DNA of 64,000 bases from Clostridium polyendosporum (GCF_018332455.1 NZ_BOPZ01000004.1:124001-188000), one strand, 5' to 3'; counted from the stretch's first letter, positions 25,497 through 35,286 are shown. Made by a program: numbers and translations. Notes: generated by a model from the sequence alone, not told the origin.

Positions 25497-25533
25497 CACA
25501 CAATCAATATTTGATGTGTGAATTCACCTCCTC
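25497..25533 (-). promoter_or_regulatory. hairpin between Shine-Dalgarno and start codon of the DUF1292 gene
   Basis: CACACAATCAA (25497-25507) pairs with TTGATGTGTG (25511-25520) with a one-base bulge and a 3-base loop, between the ribosome site (25525-25533) and the ATG at 25488. Folding reduces the spacer from 36 to 12 bases. Confidence 0.6.
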
Positions 25534-25699
25534 GGTATAATTTGGTTATGTCTTAATTTTACCCTTAATTCACCAATATTAAAAGTACTTTTTTCTTTTT
25601 TATATAGTTATTTTTATAACAATTTCTATAAATCAAGCTAATCAACCATCAAATCTACTAAAGACACACAACTTAAATTCTTAAAGAGTTATGGTACAC

Positions 25700-25740
25700 C
25701 AAAATAAGAGGAGTTCAGTCAAATTGGACTGAACTCCTCT
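25700..25740 (-). terminator. terminator of nifJ
   Basis: A perfect 14-bp stem (25707-25720 with 25727-25740, loop AAATTG), followed on the minus strand by TATTTTGG, 39 bases beyond the stop. Confidence 0.9.
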
Positions 25741-25779
25741 AAGTGATTATTTCAATCTATATATTTCACGTAATATTAA

Positions 25780-28700
25780 TTATTGTTGATTAGCAAGTTT
25801 TTTATATCCTTCTAATCTTTCCATAGCATCTTTTTGAGTCTTCTCAAACAATGCTTCAGCAGCTTCTGGGAATGCCTTAGCAAGTGAAGCATATCTTACT
25901 TCTCCCATTAAGAATTCTCTAAAGTCACCTTTTGGTTCCTTAGAATCTAATATGAATGGGTTCTTTCCTTGTTCTTTTAATGCTGGATTAAATCTGTACA
26001 TTCCCCAGTATCCGCATTCAACAGCTTTTTTAGCTTCTAGTTGGCTGTTACCCATACCAACTTTTAATCCATGGTTGATACATGGAGCATATGCTATGAT
26101 TAATGATGGTCCTGGATAAGCTTCAGCTTCAGCTATAGCCTTAAGAGTTTGATTCTTGTCAGCTCCCATTGATATTTGAGCAACATACACATAACCGTAG
26201 CTCATCATCATCATACCAAGATCTTTCTTCTTTGTTCTCTTACCACTAGCAGCAAACTTAGCTATAGCAGCAGTTGGAGTTGCCTTTGATGATTGTCCAC
26301 CTGTATTTGAGTAAACTTCTGTATCAAATACAAAGATATTTACGTCTTCTCCTGAAGCAAGTACATGATCTACTCCACCAAATCCTATATCGTATGACCA
26401 ACCGTCTCCACCGAAGATCCATTGTGATCTCTTAACTAAGAAATCTTTATCTTTTAATATTTCCTTAGCTAATTCGTTATTATTTTCTTGTTCTAGAGCA
26501 GCTATAACTCTATCAGCTCTATCTCTAGTTCCTTCTCCATTGTTTATGTTCTCTAACCAATCAGTTAAGGCAGCCTTAGCTTCATCACTTAATTCAGTTT
26601 GAACAGCCTTCTTAATAGTTTCAGCTAATCTTTCTCTTGTAGCCTTAACTCCTAAGAACATACCAAGTCCAAATTCAGCATTATCTTCAAATAATGAGTT
26701 AGCCCAAGCTGGACCATGTCCTCTATGGTTAACTGTGTATGGAGTTGAAGGTGCTGAACCTCCCCATATTGATGAACATCCAGTAGCATTAGCTATCATC
26801 ATTCTGTCTCCATATAATTGAGTTATAAGCTTAGCATATGGAGTTTCTCCACAACCTGCACAAGCACCTGAGAATTCAAATAGTGGTTGTTCAAATTGGC
26901 TACCCTTTAATGTTAACTTGTTCATTGGGTTAGCTTTTGGAGTAACGTTCTTTACTACATACTCCCATCTTTCTATTTCATCATGTTGAGTATCTTGTGG
27001 CTTCATTACTAGAGCCTTTTGTGGTGCTGGACATACTTGAGCACAATTTCCACAACCAGTACAATCTAATGGACTTACTGCAATTGTGAAATTCATTGGC
27101 TCGTCCGTCTTTAATGCCTTAGCAGCTACAATCTTCATGCCTTCTGGAGCATTATTCTTCTCTGCTTCATTTAATAAGAATGGTCTAATTGTTGCATGTG
27201 GACATACATATGCACATTGGTTACATTGTATACAGTTACCAGCTATCCATTCTGGAACATTGATAGCAATACCTCTCTTTTCAAATGCAGCTGTTCCATT
27301 TTCGAAAGTACCATCTTCCATACCAACAAAAGCTGAAACTGGAAGGTTGTCCCCTTCTAATCTATTCATTGGATCAACGATATTCTTTATGAAGTTTGGC
27401 TTATCAGTTGAGTTAGCTACTTCTTCATCTACAGCGTCAGCCCAATCTGCTGGAACATCTATAGCAACTATTGCATCGATTCCCTTATCTATAGCACCAT
27501 TATTCATATCAACTATATGTTGACCTTTCTTACCATATGACTTTACAACAGCTTCTTTTAAGTACTTAGCTGCATCCTCAACTGGAATGATCTCAGCAAG
27601 TTTAAAGAATGCTGATTGCATTATCATGTTTATTCTTCCGCCAAGACCTATTTCTTGAGCTATCTTAACAGCATTTAAAGTATAGAACTTAATACCGTTA
27701 TTAGCTATATATCTCTTATACTTAGCTGGTAATTTTTCATTTAACTCTTCTGGAGTCCAGATAGTGTTAAGTAAGAAGATACTATTCTTCTTTAATCCAT
27801 CAAGTACAAAATACTTATAAACATATGATTGGTTATGACATGCAATAAAATCAGCCTTATTGATTAAGTAAGGTGACTTGATTGGCTTCTTACCAAATCT
27901 TAAGTGTGATACAGTTACACCACCTGATTTCTTTGAATCATAAGCAAAATAACCTTGAGCATACATGTCAGTATAATCACCGATGATCTTTATAGCACTC
28001 TTGTTAGCTCCAACTGTTCCGTCTGATCCTAATCCCCAGAACTTACAAGCCTTAGTTCCTACTGGAGTAGTATCAACATTAGCATCAGTAACTTCAAGTG
28101 AAGTATTAGTTACATCATCAACTATAGCAATAGTGAATCCATCTTTTGATTCATCCTTAGCTAAATTTTCATATACAGATATGATATGAGCTGGAACAGT
28201 ATCTTTTGAACCTAATCCATATCTTCCACCAACGATAACTGGAGCATTTTCTCTACCATAGAATGCATTCTTTACATCTAGGTATAATGGTTCTCCAGCT
28301 GCTCCTGGTTCCTTTGTTCTGTCAAGAACAGCAATCTTCTTAACAGTACTTGGAATAGCCTTTAATAATCTTTCATTAGAGAATGGTCTGAATAATCTTA
28401 CCTTTACAAGACCTACCTTATTTCCATTTTCATTTAAGTAATCAACTGTTTCTTCTACAGTATCAGTTATTGAACCCATAGCTATAATTACTTTGTCAGC
28501 ATCTGGTGCTCCATAGTAATCGAAACAGCTATATTGTCTACCAGTTAAATTAGTTATTTCAGCCATATAGTTTTCAACTATTTCTGGTACTGCGTCATAG
28601 TATTTATTTACAACTTCTCTTTCTTGGAAGTAAATATCAGGGTTTTGAGCTGTACCTCTAGTTACTGGATGGTCTGGATTTAAAGCTCTTCTTCTAAAAG

Positions 28701-29307
28701 CTTCTACAGCATCCATATCTACTAGTTTAGATAATTCATCATATTCTAAAACTTCAACCTTTTGAATTTCATGTGAAGTTCTAAATCCATCAAAGAAGTT
28801 TAAGAATGGAATTCTTGACTTGATAGCTGAAAGGTGTGCAACAGCTGCTAAATCCATAACTTCTTGTACTGAACCTTCAGCAAGCATAGCAAAACCAGTT
28901 TGTCTTGCAGCCATTACGTCTTGGTGATCCCCAAATATGTTTAATGAACTTGTAGCTAGCGCTCTAGCTGAAACATGTAATACTCCTGGTAATAATTCAC
29001 CAGACATTTTATACATGTTTGGTATCATAAGTAATAAACCTTGTGAAGCGGTAAATGTAGTAGTTAAAGCTCCAGCTTGAAGTGAACCATGAACAGCTCC
29101 AGCAGCACCTGCTTCTGATTGCATTTCCATGACATTAACTGGACGTCCAAAAATATTCTTTCTTCCTTGAGCAACCCATTCATCAACATACTCAGCCATT
29201 GGTGATGATGGAGTTATAGGATATATCGCTGCAACATCAGTAAATGCATATGCTATATGAGCAGCAGCTGTGTTTCCATCCATAGTTTTCATCTTTCTCA
29301 TTGCCAT
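25780..29307 (-). CDS. nifJ: pyruvate:ferredoxin (flavodoxin) oxidoreductase
   Basis: The 1175-residue homodimeric-type PFOR that converts pyruvate and CoA to acetyl-CoA, CO2 and reduced ferredoxin. In order: N-terminal pyrimidine domain (IYPITPSSPMAEYVDEW), domain II, CoA-binding domain, two ferredoxin-type clusters (CIQCNQCAYVCPHA and CTGCGNCAQVCPAP, about residues 690-760), a proximal-cluster Cys pair (GACAGCGETPYAKL), and the TPP site GDGWSYDIGFGGVDHVLASG with SNTGGQSSKATP. All key Cys are present. The ATG has GAGGGG upstream; the leader holds a tandem 16-base repeat. Flavodoxin, a possible electron acceptor, is the next gene upstream. Confidence 0.98.
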   Translation of the reverse strand: MAMRKMKTMDGNTAAAHIAYAFTDVAAIYPITPSSPMAEYVDEWVAQGRKNIFGRPVNVMEMQSEAGAAGAVHGSLQAGALTTTFTASQGLLLMIPNMYKMSGELLPGVLHVSARALATSSLNIFGDHQDVMAARQTGFAMLAEGSVQEVMDLAAVAHLSAIKSRIPFLNFFDGFRTSHEIQKVEVLEYDELSKLVDMDAVEAFRRRALNPDHPVTRGTAQNPDIYFQEREVVNKYYDAVPEIVENYMAEITNLTGRQYSCFDYYGAPDADKVIIAMGSITDTVEETVDYLNENGNKVGLVKVRLFRPFSNERLLKAIPSTVKKIAVLDRTKEPGAAGEPLYLDVKNAFYGRENAPVIVGGRYGLGSKDTVPAHIISVYENLAKDESKDGFTIAIVDDVTNTSLEVTDANVDTTPVGTKACKFWGLGSDGTVGANKSAIKIIGDYTDMYAQGYFAYDSKKSGGVTVSHLRFGKKPIKSPYLINKADFIACHNQSYVYKYFVLDGLKKNSIFLLNTIWTPEELNEKLPAKYKRYIANNGIKFYTLNAVKIAQEIGLGGRINMIMQSAFFKLAEIIPVEDAAKYLKEAVVKSYGKKGQHIVDMNNGAIDKGIDAIVAIDVPADWADAVDEEVANSTDKPNFIKNIVDPMNRLEGDNLPVSAFVGMEDGTFENGTAAFEKRGIAINVPEWIAGNCIQCNQCAYVCPHATIRPFLLNEAEKNNAPEGMKIVAAKALKTDEPMNFTIAVSPLDCTGCGNCAQVCPAPQKALVMKPQDTQHDEIERWEYVVKNVTPKANPMNKLTLKGSQFEQPLFEFSGACAGCGETPYAKLITQLYGDRMMIANATGCSSIWGGSAPSTPYTVNHRGHGPAWANSLFEDNAEFGLGMFLGVKATRERLAETIKKAVQTELSDEAKAALTDWLENINNGEGTRDRADRVIAALEQENNNELAKEILKDKDFLVKRSQWIFGGDGWSYDIGFGGVDHVLASGEDVNIFVFDTEVYSNTGGQSSKATPTAAIAKFAASGKRTKKKDLGMMMMSYGYVYVAQISMGADKNQTLKAIAEAEAYPGPSLIIAYAPCINHGLKVGMGNSQLEAKKAVECGYWGMYRFNPALKEQGKNPFILDSKEPKGDFREFLMGEVRYASLAKAFPEAAEALFEKTQKDAMERLEGYKKLANQQ

Positions 29308-29324
29308 TATGTTTGACCCCTCTT

Positions 29325-29356
29325 TCTATTATTGTTTATGTCTATTATTGTTTATA
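29325..29356 (-). repeat. tandem 16-base repeat in the nifJ leader
   Basis: TCTATTATTGTTTAT occurs twice head to tail (29325-29339 and 29341-29355), 18-50 bases upstream of the nifJ start. It may be an operator or an RNA-stability element; its role is unknown. Confidence 0.6.
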
Positions 29357-29414
29357 TTAGAATTACATTTCTAAAGCTTAGTTTTAGAAATATTAATCAA
29401 CTATTTTAACATTG

Positions 29415-29840
29415 TTATTCAGATAGCCTTTTTCCAAGCTCTTTTGCTAAATTTAATTGCTCTTCATTTGGTGATTCTTTAACTGCTAAATCACCTATAA
29501 CATCAAAACCATAGTCCTTCATTCTAACAACCCAATCCTTCATAAACTGTCCTTCGTCCCATCCATAAGAACCAAAAAGAACAATCTTCTTTCCACAATT
29601 AGGAAGCAACTTAAATTGAGTTATAAACGGCTCCATTTCATGCTGTTCTATTCTATTGTTATCCATGGAAGGACTTCCAAAAGCAACTGCATCTGCATTT
29701 ATGACATCATCAATGTTAGCATCTACAACATGTTTTATTGTTACTTCTGCACCAGCAGCACCTGCACTTTGAGCAATCGTATTGGCAAGTACTTCAACAT
29801 TGCCACCATTACTCCAGTAAACTATAGATACCTTTTTCAT
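29415..29840 (-). CDS. flavodoxin
   Basis: A short-chain flavodoxin of 141 residues, a soluble FMN electron carrier. The FMN phosphate loop is VYWSNGGNVEVLANTI (residues 6-21), and the isoalloxazine loops are GSPSMDNNRIEQ and FGSYGWDEGQFMKDW. I start at ATG 29838-29840, eight bases after GAGGTG; the in-frame GTG six bases earlier is too close to the ribosome site. The promoter and a 26-base perfect palindrome lie upstream. Next to nifJ it probably accepts electrons from PFOR, perhaps under iron limitation as in other clostridia (inference). Confidence 0.93.
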   Translation of the reverse strand: MKKVSIVYWSNGGNVEVLANTIAQSAGAAGAEVTIKHVVDANIDDVINADAVAFGSPSMDNNRIEQHEMEPFITQFKLLPNCGKKIVLFGSYGWDEGQFMKDWVVRMKDYGFDVIGDLAVKESPNEEQLNLAKELGKRLSE

Positions 29841-29870
29841 TAACACAGCACCTCATTTACTTGTTAGATT

Positions 29871-29896
29871 AATAACAATGGTTTACCATTGTTATT
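29871..29896 (-). promoter_or_regulatory. 26-base perfect palindrome in the flavodoxin leader
   Basis: AATAACAATGGT (29871-29882) and its exact complement ACCATTGTTATT (29885-29896) are separated by two bases. It lies between the promoter and the ribosome site. It could be a repressor site or an mRNA stem; it does not match a Fur box I know. Confidence 0.7.
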
Positions 29897-29923
29897 AAGT
29901 TACTATTTTTCACTATATTATCA

Positions 29924-29951
29924 ATTATACTCTATGTAAATTATTTTTCAA
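29924..29951 (-). promoter_or_regulatory. promoter of the flavodoxin gene
   Basis: TTGAAA (29946-29951), a 16-base spacer and TATAAT (29924-29929) on the minus strand. Confidence 0.65.
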
Positions 29952-30152
29952 GTTTGATATTACCACATATTGAACAAAAAAGTTCTTATATAGGACAAAC
30001 ATTAACAATATATTAAAAAAACATCACTAATACCTAATATTTCTTATTAATTCTTAATATTTCTCTACTACAAATCATTTGTAGATTTTCACTAAATTTA
30101 GAATATTTTCACATATTATTAGATTAACTAAATAATTAATTAAATTATTTTA

Positions 30153-30187
30153 CAAAAAAGAGATGAACTTTTTTTCATCCATCTCTT
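30153..30187 (-). terminator. terminator of murG
   Basis: AAGAGATG (30158-30165) pairs with CATCTCTT (30180-30187); TTTTTTG follows on the minus strand. Confidence 0.8.
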
Positions 30188-30238
30188 ATAATCTACCATA
30201 TTTCATTGTTTTATTAGTTACTAAATACTATTCTACTA

Positions 30239-31312
30239 CTATTTGTTTATTACACCCATTATTACGTCAATTATTTTTCCAACACCATTTTTCATTTCAC
30301 TAGAGTCCATATTTTTAATGCAAATATCTTTTGTTTTTCTAAGGTCATCCAATGATTTTATAAGACTTTCTTTATTTAGACACTCTTCTTCAAGTACTAC
30401 ACTGTAGCCTGCCTTTTTAAAAGAATTAGCATTTAATACTTGATCCCCCCTACTTGCTCTCTTTGATAGGGGTATTAAAATATTAGGCTTTCTTAACGCT
30501 AAAAGTTCAAATATAGTATTAGCACCTGCTCTTGATATAATAAAATCTGCATACGCCATAAGATGAGGAAGGTCATCAGACACATATTCAAATTGTATGT
30601 ATCCCAAAGTCCCCCTTAATTTCTCATCTATATTTCCTTTTCCACATATATGAACTATATTAAACTTTTTTAATAAATCATTAATACTTTGTCTTACGGC
30701 ATCATTTATAACCTTTGATCCTAAACTTCCTCCAATTATGAAAAGTACAGGCTTATTATCCGTAAAGGCACAAATATTCTTTCCCTTTAATCTACTACCT
30801 TGAAAAATTTCTTGTCTGATTGGAGTTCCTGTTAAAACCCCCTTATTGCTCTTTATGTATTTTAAACTTTCTGGGAAGGTTACACAAAGTTTGTCACAAA
30901 AAGGTGAAGCAAGCTTGTTAGCAAGTCCAGGTGTCATATCTGATTCATGAGAAACTACTGGAATTCTTTTCAGCGAAGCTGCCATAACAACTGGTACAGT
31001 AACAAATCCTCCCTTTGAAAATATTACATCAGGTTTTTCTTTTGTTAGTATACTCCAAGCATCGAAAATTCCTTTTATAACTTTAAAAGGATCAGAAAAG
31101 TTTTTTACGTCAAAATATCTTCTAAGCTTTCCACTTGATATACCGTAATATGGAATAGAGGTATTTTTTATTATATCCTTCTCAATTCCATTATTACTCC
31201 CTATATACTTTATCTCAAATCCTCTCTTTGTAAGTTCAGGAATTAATGCAAGATTTGGCATTACATGACCTGCTGATCCCCCACCAGTCATCACAATCTT
31301 ATATTTACTCAA
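30239..31312 (-). CDS. murG: undecaprenyldiphospho-muramoylpentapeptide beta-N-acetylglucosaminyltransferase
   Basis: MurG adds GlcNAc to lipid I to make lipid II at the inner face of the membrane. The 357-residue GT-B enzyme has the first Gly-rich loop [18 protein letters not shown] (residues 9-26), the second [14 protein letters not shown], the third [11 protein letters not shown], and the UDP-GlcNAc motif [19 protein letters not shown]. The TTG start has AAGGGG upstream. It stands alone, outside a dcw cluster, as in many clostridia. A terminator follows 52 bases downstream. Confidence 0.95.
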   Translation of the reverse strand: MSKYKIVMTGGGSAGHVMPNLALIPELTKRGFEIKYIGSNNGIEKDIIKNTSIPYYGISSGKLRRYFDVKNFSDPFKVIKGIFDAWSILTKEKPDVIFSKGGFVTVPVVMAASLKRIPVVSHESDMTPGLANKLASPFCDKLCVTFPESLKYIKSNKGVLTGTPIRQEIFQGSRLKGKNICAFTDNKPVLFIIGGSLGSKVINDAVRQSINDLLKKFNIVHICGKGNIDEKLRGTLGYIQFEYVSDDLPHLMAYADFIISRAGANTIFELLALRKPNILIPLSKRASRGDQVLNANSFKKAGYSVVLEEECLNKESLIKSLDDLRKTKDICIKNMDSSEMKNGVGKIIDVIMGVINK

Positions 31313-31588
31313 AAAATCATCCCCTTAAATTAAATTCCATTCAAAACATAATATATTAAATTGTTAGTAAACTTAATATATTAGCACCTAAAGAACCCTT
31401 CTTCAATTTTTAACTCAATATACAAATTTATATATCTATATAAAAAATTATAACCACCTTTATTATACTAAAGTCAAGCATATTTAGTGATTTATACTTT
31501 AAATCGTATAAGAATCTATTTCAATAATAATATTGTTAAGCACTTTAGGGATATGACGAAAACCATACCCCTAAACTTATACCCAACT
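31313..31588. other. intergenic region with an imperfect hairpin
   Basis: TTAGGGATATG and CATACCCCTAA (about 31545-31575) form an 11-bp stem with one mismatch just beyond the recJ stop. No T-run follows on either strand, so it is not a standard terminator. Confidence 0.4.
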
Positions 31589-33364
31589 CTAAAACCTTAT
31601 ACTTTTTATAATAACCTGAATAGTTCTATTGCCATTATACTCATTAATTGACGGGTAGAACAGAATATCCATCTTAAAATCACAATAACTTGAAGTAATA
31701 ATTTCAGTAAATTTTTCTTTACCGTATATATTAATATATTGTTCTTTAAAATCGTCAAATCTATCAAAGGAAATTCCATCAATTGGATAATAGGAATTCG
31801 GTACTTTCATCCTAAACTTCACTATATTCTTTTCTCTTCCCATTAGCCAAATTCTACTTACTTCTATGCCTCGTTCTCCAAAAATAGGTGTGTTATTACC
31901 TTTTCCAAACGGCTCAAGTGCATTAATCTCTTCGATTATACCTTCATTTAATAGATTAAGAGGCAGTCTTGCATCTATTCTAACCTTAGGTATTATATCT
32001 TCATCAGAAAGCACACAGTTTTTTAAAAGTTCCTGCCTTAATAGTGGCAACGCCTCTTCCCTTACAGAAAGTCCTGCTGCCATTGGATGACCACCAAATT
32101 TCTCTATAAGATACTTACATTTAGACAACTCCTCAAACATATTGTACTCTTCAATAGATCTTCCTGATCCTTTTGGCATACTCTTCCCTTTGGTCATTAT
32201 AATTGTCGGTACATTATATCTTTCTCTAATTCTTCCCGCTACAATACCAGCGATACTTTCATGTATATATGGGTTGTATACAACAAGAACCTTATCTTTA
32301 TCCATATTATTTTTCTCTATTTGATCAATGACCATCTCAACACTTTCTATAGTTAAATCTTGTCTTTTCTGATTAAGTTGAAACAACTCCTTAGCTAGGT
32401 CTTCTGCTCTTTTTTCATCTTCTGTAATAAGCAACTCTACAGATAAATCAGCAGTTTCTAATCTTCCAGTAGCATTAACACATGGTCCAATAACAAATCC
32501 TAAATGATAAGCACTTATATTCTTTTCCTTTAGTCCAGTTTCCTTTATTAGAGCTTTAAGTCCAAGATTATTAGTGTTATTTAACATTTCTAAACCTTTT
32601 TTTACAATTATTCTATTTTCATCTAACAGATCTACCACATCACAAACAGTAGCTAATGCACAGAATTCTATCAATTTATCGGCTTCTTTTGAGTCTATTC
32701 CCATTTCCTTAAGTAAACACTTCCCAAACTTTAATGCTACCCCTGCACCACAAAGCTTTTTAAAAGGATAATTGCAATCTTTTCTCTTTGGATTAATGAT
32801 AGCATCAGCTATAGGAAGTAAAAACTCTTTTTCTCCATTCTCTTTTTCCTTAAAAGGTATGTCATGATGATCTGTTATAACTACATCCATACCTAAGCTT
32901 TTAGCTAAAGCTACTTGCTCAAATGCAGCAATACCATTATCGCAGGTTAATATTACCTCATAGCCCTCTTCCTTTAACTTTTGAATTCTCTCACTATTCA
33001 TTCCATAACCTTCATCTTCCCTATCTGGAATATAAAAATTATAATTTGCACCACATTGCTTTAAAATATCATATAAAATAACAGTACTTACAACTCCATC
33101 ACAATCGTAGTCACCATATATGATAATTCTTTTTCCACTTCTTATAGCTGACGATACTATTCTTACAGCAATGTACATATCTTGCATTTGGAAACCATCA
33201 TAAAGATCATCTAAACTACCTTCTAAAAACCTCTTCACGTCTTTAATCTCTGCAATATCCCTATTTAAAAGAAGCTTTGCTGTAAACTGACTTATACCAT
33301 TTTCTGAAGAAAGTTTTTTTACATCTGATACATTTCTATTTATAAGAAGCCAATTTTCCTTCAT
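31589..33364 (-). CDS. recJ: single-stranded-DNA-specific exonuclease RecJ
   Basis: A 5'-3' ssDNA exonuclease of DNA repair with 591 residues from the preferred start. DHH motifs: IIYGDYDCDGVVST, LTCDNGIAA and VVITDHHDIPF in the first half; the DHHA1 domain ends in GRSIEEYNMFEELSKC with FGGHPMAAGLSV. I choose ATG 33362-33364 because GGAGG lies exactly five bases upstream; the longer GTG and ATG starts overlap the ribosome site. It begins 11 bases after the M16 peptidase gene ends, so both are on one transcript. Confidence 0.93.
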   Translation of the reverse strand: MKENWLLINRNVSDVKKLSSENGISQFTAKLLLNRDIAEIKDVKRFLEGSLDDLYDGFQMQDMYIAVRIVSSAIRSGKRIIIYGDYDCDGVVSTVILYDILKQCGANYNFYIPDREDEGYGMNSERIQKLKEEGYEVILTCDNGIAAFEQVALAKSLGMDVVITDHHDIPFKEKENGEKEFLLPIADAIINPKRKDCNYPFKKLCGAGVALKFGKCLLKEMGIDSKEADKLIEFCALATVCDVVDLLDENRIIVKKGLEMLNNTNNLGLKALIKETGLKEKNISAYHLGFVIGPCVNATGRLETADLSVELLITEDEKRAEDLAKELFQLNQKRQDLTIESVEMVIDQIEKNNMDKDKVLVVYNPYIHESIAGIVAGRIRERYNVPTIIMTKGKSMPKGSGRSIEEYNMFEELSKCKYLIEKFGGHPMAAGLSVREEALPLLRQELLKNCVLSDEDIIPKVRIDARLPLNLLNEGIIEEINALEPFGKGNNTPIFGERGIEVSRIWLMGREKNIVKFRMKVPNSYYPIDGISFDRFDDFKEQYINIYGKEKFTEIITSSYCDFKMDILFYPSINEYNGNRTIQVIIKSIRF

Positions 33365-33375
33365 TCTATCCTCCA

Positions 33376-34590
33376 TCACTTTAAAACTTGAATTGTTGGG
33401 TTTGTTAAAGTCTTCCTTAATACATTCTCTATTTGATCAATAGTAATACTTTCTTTTAACTCTAACTCGTCATAAACGCTAAAACCATTTCCATACATTA
33501 TTTCATATGTAGTAAGTCTATTTGCCATAACAATACTTCTTTCTAAATCTAGCGCTCTTTTTAACTTTAATCTATTGATAAAATGTTTAATATGTTCTTC
33601 TTTTATATATCTCTTTATTTCCCGTGCACTTTTTATACAATAATCAATAACATATATACTCTTGTCTATATTATCTTTACTACAACTGCATGATATGGAA
33701 AATACCTTTATTCCCTTATCATTCTTAATCTGACTTGATATTTCATAAGCTAGAGCATTTTTTGTTCTTACTTCATTAAACAAAAGACTGCTTACACCTT
33801 CACCAAACCACATATTAAAAACTCTAAGTGCTTCTATTTCCTGTGGTGAAAGATTTGTTATATCAAAGATATATTGAAGCTTTGCGCCTTTAAAACCTTC
33901 AACAACACCATAGAATTTTCCATATTCATTTCTTTCCTGTGGTATAATAACTTCATTGAAGGTTTCTCCTTTAAAATCACCAAAATATCTATTTATTACA
34001 TCAGTAATCTCTTCAAAACCTTTAGAAGTTACTACAGAAATAACGCAATTTTGTGGTACATAAACTTTTTTGTAAAAATCCCTAAGCTCCTTAATAGTTA
34101 TCCTTTTCAAACTTTCCTCTGTGCCTATGATTATATTTTTTATTCTCTTTTTATTAAATCCATTAAAAAACACTTCATCTTCACAGTGTTGAGTTATGTC
34201 TTCTTTCCATTCCCTACATTCTTGAATTATTACCTCCATCTCATCTTTAAAACCTTCTTCTTCTAAAAGAGGATTTAAAATTATATCTGAATAAAGTTCA
34301 AAAGCTTTATCAAAATCTCCTGAGATGCAAGTACCATAATATATTACATAAGGGAAATTGGTCATGGCATTATTAAACCCAAATAATATATCACATTCTT
34401 CGTTAATTTTCTTTTCACTTCTATTCTTTGTACCCTTAAAAATCATATGTTCGAGAGCATGAGCAACACCTAAATTAAAACCAATTTCCGAATTGGCTCC
34501 ACCTTCAAAACCAATACAGAAAGACGTTAAATTTCCTTCTCTGAAACTATATAAAACCTTAACTCCGTTATCTAAAATAATCTTTTTCAT
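33376..34590 (-). CDS. M16-family (pitrilysin/insulinase-like) zinc peptidase
   Basis: About 404 residues, the half-length form that acts as a dimer in bacteria. The inverted zinc motif HALEH is at residues 45-49 (GVAHALEHMIFKGTKNRSE), with the downstream Glu in EVIIQECREW. The C-terminal half has the R/Y substrate region (NEVRTKNALAYEISSQI). ATG 34588-34590 is chosen since AGAGG lies seven bases upstream; a GTG at 34603-34605 overlaps that site. The substrate is unknown. It is cotranscribed with recJ, an arrangement I do not know to be functional. Confidence 0.88.
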   Translation of the reverse strand: MKKIILDNGVKVLYSFREGNLTSFCIGFEGGANSEIGFNLGVAHALEHMIFKGTKNRSEKKINEECDILFGFNNAMTNFPYVIYYGTCISGDFDKAFELYSDIILNPLLEEEGFKDEMEVIIQECREWKEDITQHCEDEVFFNGFNKKRIKNIIIGTEESLKRITIKELRDFYKKVYVPQNCVISVVTSKGFEEITDVINRYFGDFKGETFNEVIIPQERNEYGKFYGVVEGFKGAKLQYIFDITNLSPQEIEALRVFNMWFGEGVSSLLFNEVRTKNALAYEISSQIKNDKGIKVFSISCSCSKDNIDKSIYVIDYCIKSAREIKRYIKEEHIKHFINRLKLKRALDLERSIVMANRLTTYEIMYGNGFSVYDELELKESITIDQIENVLRKTLTNPTIQVLK

Positions 34591-34673
34591 TTTTATTCCT
34601 CTCACAAATTTATGTTAATGAAGAATATATTAAGTTACTCTAATAATAAACTTAATATAAATTTCTAGAGAAT

Positions 34674-34704
34674 AAAAAACTCCCGAGTATATTTCCCAGG
34701 AGTT
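34674..34704 (-). terminator. terminator of the parE-parC-DJ-1 operon
   Basis: AACTCC(T)GGG and CTCGGGAGTT form an imperfect stem on the minus strand, followed by TTTTTTATT, eight bases past the DJ-1 gene stop. Confidence 0.8.
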
Positions 34705-34713
34705 AGTATTGAT

Positions 34714-35274
34714 TTATTTATTCATTAAGTAATCTACTAGCATTCCTTCACTTAATTCCTTAGCCTCTTCTTCATATCCTAACTTCTTTAATATTTCAAA
34801 AGCGAATAAAAGAGTTGTCGCCGGTCCTCTACTTGTAATTATATTTTGATCAACAACCACTGGTTGTTCAATATATATACAATTATCTAACTGGTCTTTA
34901 AAGGATGGATATGAAGTAAGAATCTTTCCATCTGCAATGCCTGCTTTTGCAAGAACTATTGGAGCTGCACATATAGCTGCTACTAACTTTCCAGCAGCAT
35001 AATAGTCCTTAACTAATTCTACTACTTTTATATTGTCTCTGAGATTTACTGAACCAGGCATACCTCCTGGAAGTACTATTCCATCGTAAGTATTTAAATC
35101 ATTATCCTCTAAAGACTTATCTGCTGTAACTAATATATTATGTGCTCCCTGAATCTCTTTTTCCTTTAAACTACATGTAACACATTCAACATTTGCTCTT
35201 CTTAAAACATCCACCACTGTAAGTGCTTCAATCTCTTCAAACCCTTCAGCTAACATAACAAGTATTCTTTTCAT
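34714..35274 (-). CDS. DJ-1/PfpI-family protein
   Basis: A 186-residue protein of the DJ-1/ThiJ/YajL group. The conserved nucleophile Cys lies in VAAICAAPIVLAKAG (about residue 103). The N-terminal acidic Glu is in LAEGFEEIEALTVVD and the Gly motif is LPGGMPGS. The length equals that of DJ-1. Members act as deglycase or redox chaperones; the exact role is disputed in the literature. It lies 12 bases downstream of parC with its own GGAGG site and shares the parEC transcript. Confidence 0.88.
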   Translation of the reverse strand: MKRILVMLAEGFEEIEALTVVDVLRRANVECVTCSLKEKEIQGAHNILVTADKSLEDNDLNTYDGIVLPGGMPGSVNLRDNIKVVELVKDYYAAGKLVAAICAAPIVLAKAGIADGKILTSYPSFKDQLDNCIYIEQPVVVDQNIITSRGPATTLLFAFEILKKLGYEEEAKELSEGMLVDYLMNK

Positions 35275-35286
35275 GTCATAACCTCC

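Noticed and set aside
27086-27523. A 145-codon plus-strand frame inside nifJ
   Set aside because: Opposite-strand shadow of the conserved PFOR ferredoxin region; no ribosome site and no homology recognised.
31545-31575. recJ terminator
   Set aside because: The hairpin is good but lacks a T-run on either strand, so it was only noted as a hairpin.
33362-33379. Overlap of recJ with the M16 peptidase gene
   Set aside because: The overlap depends on an upstream GTG/ATG; the ribosome site GGAGG supports the later ATG, which leaves an 11-base gap.
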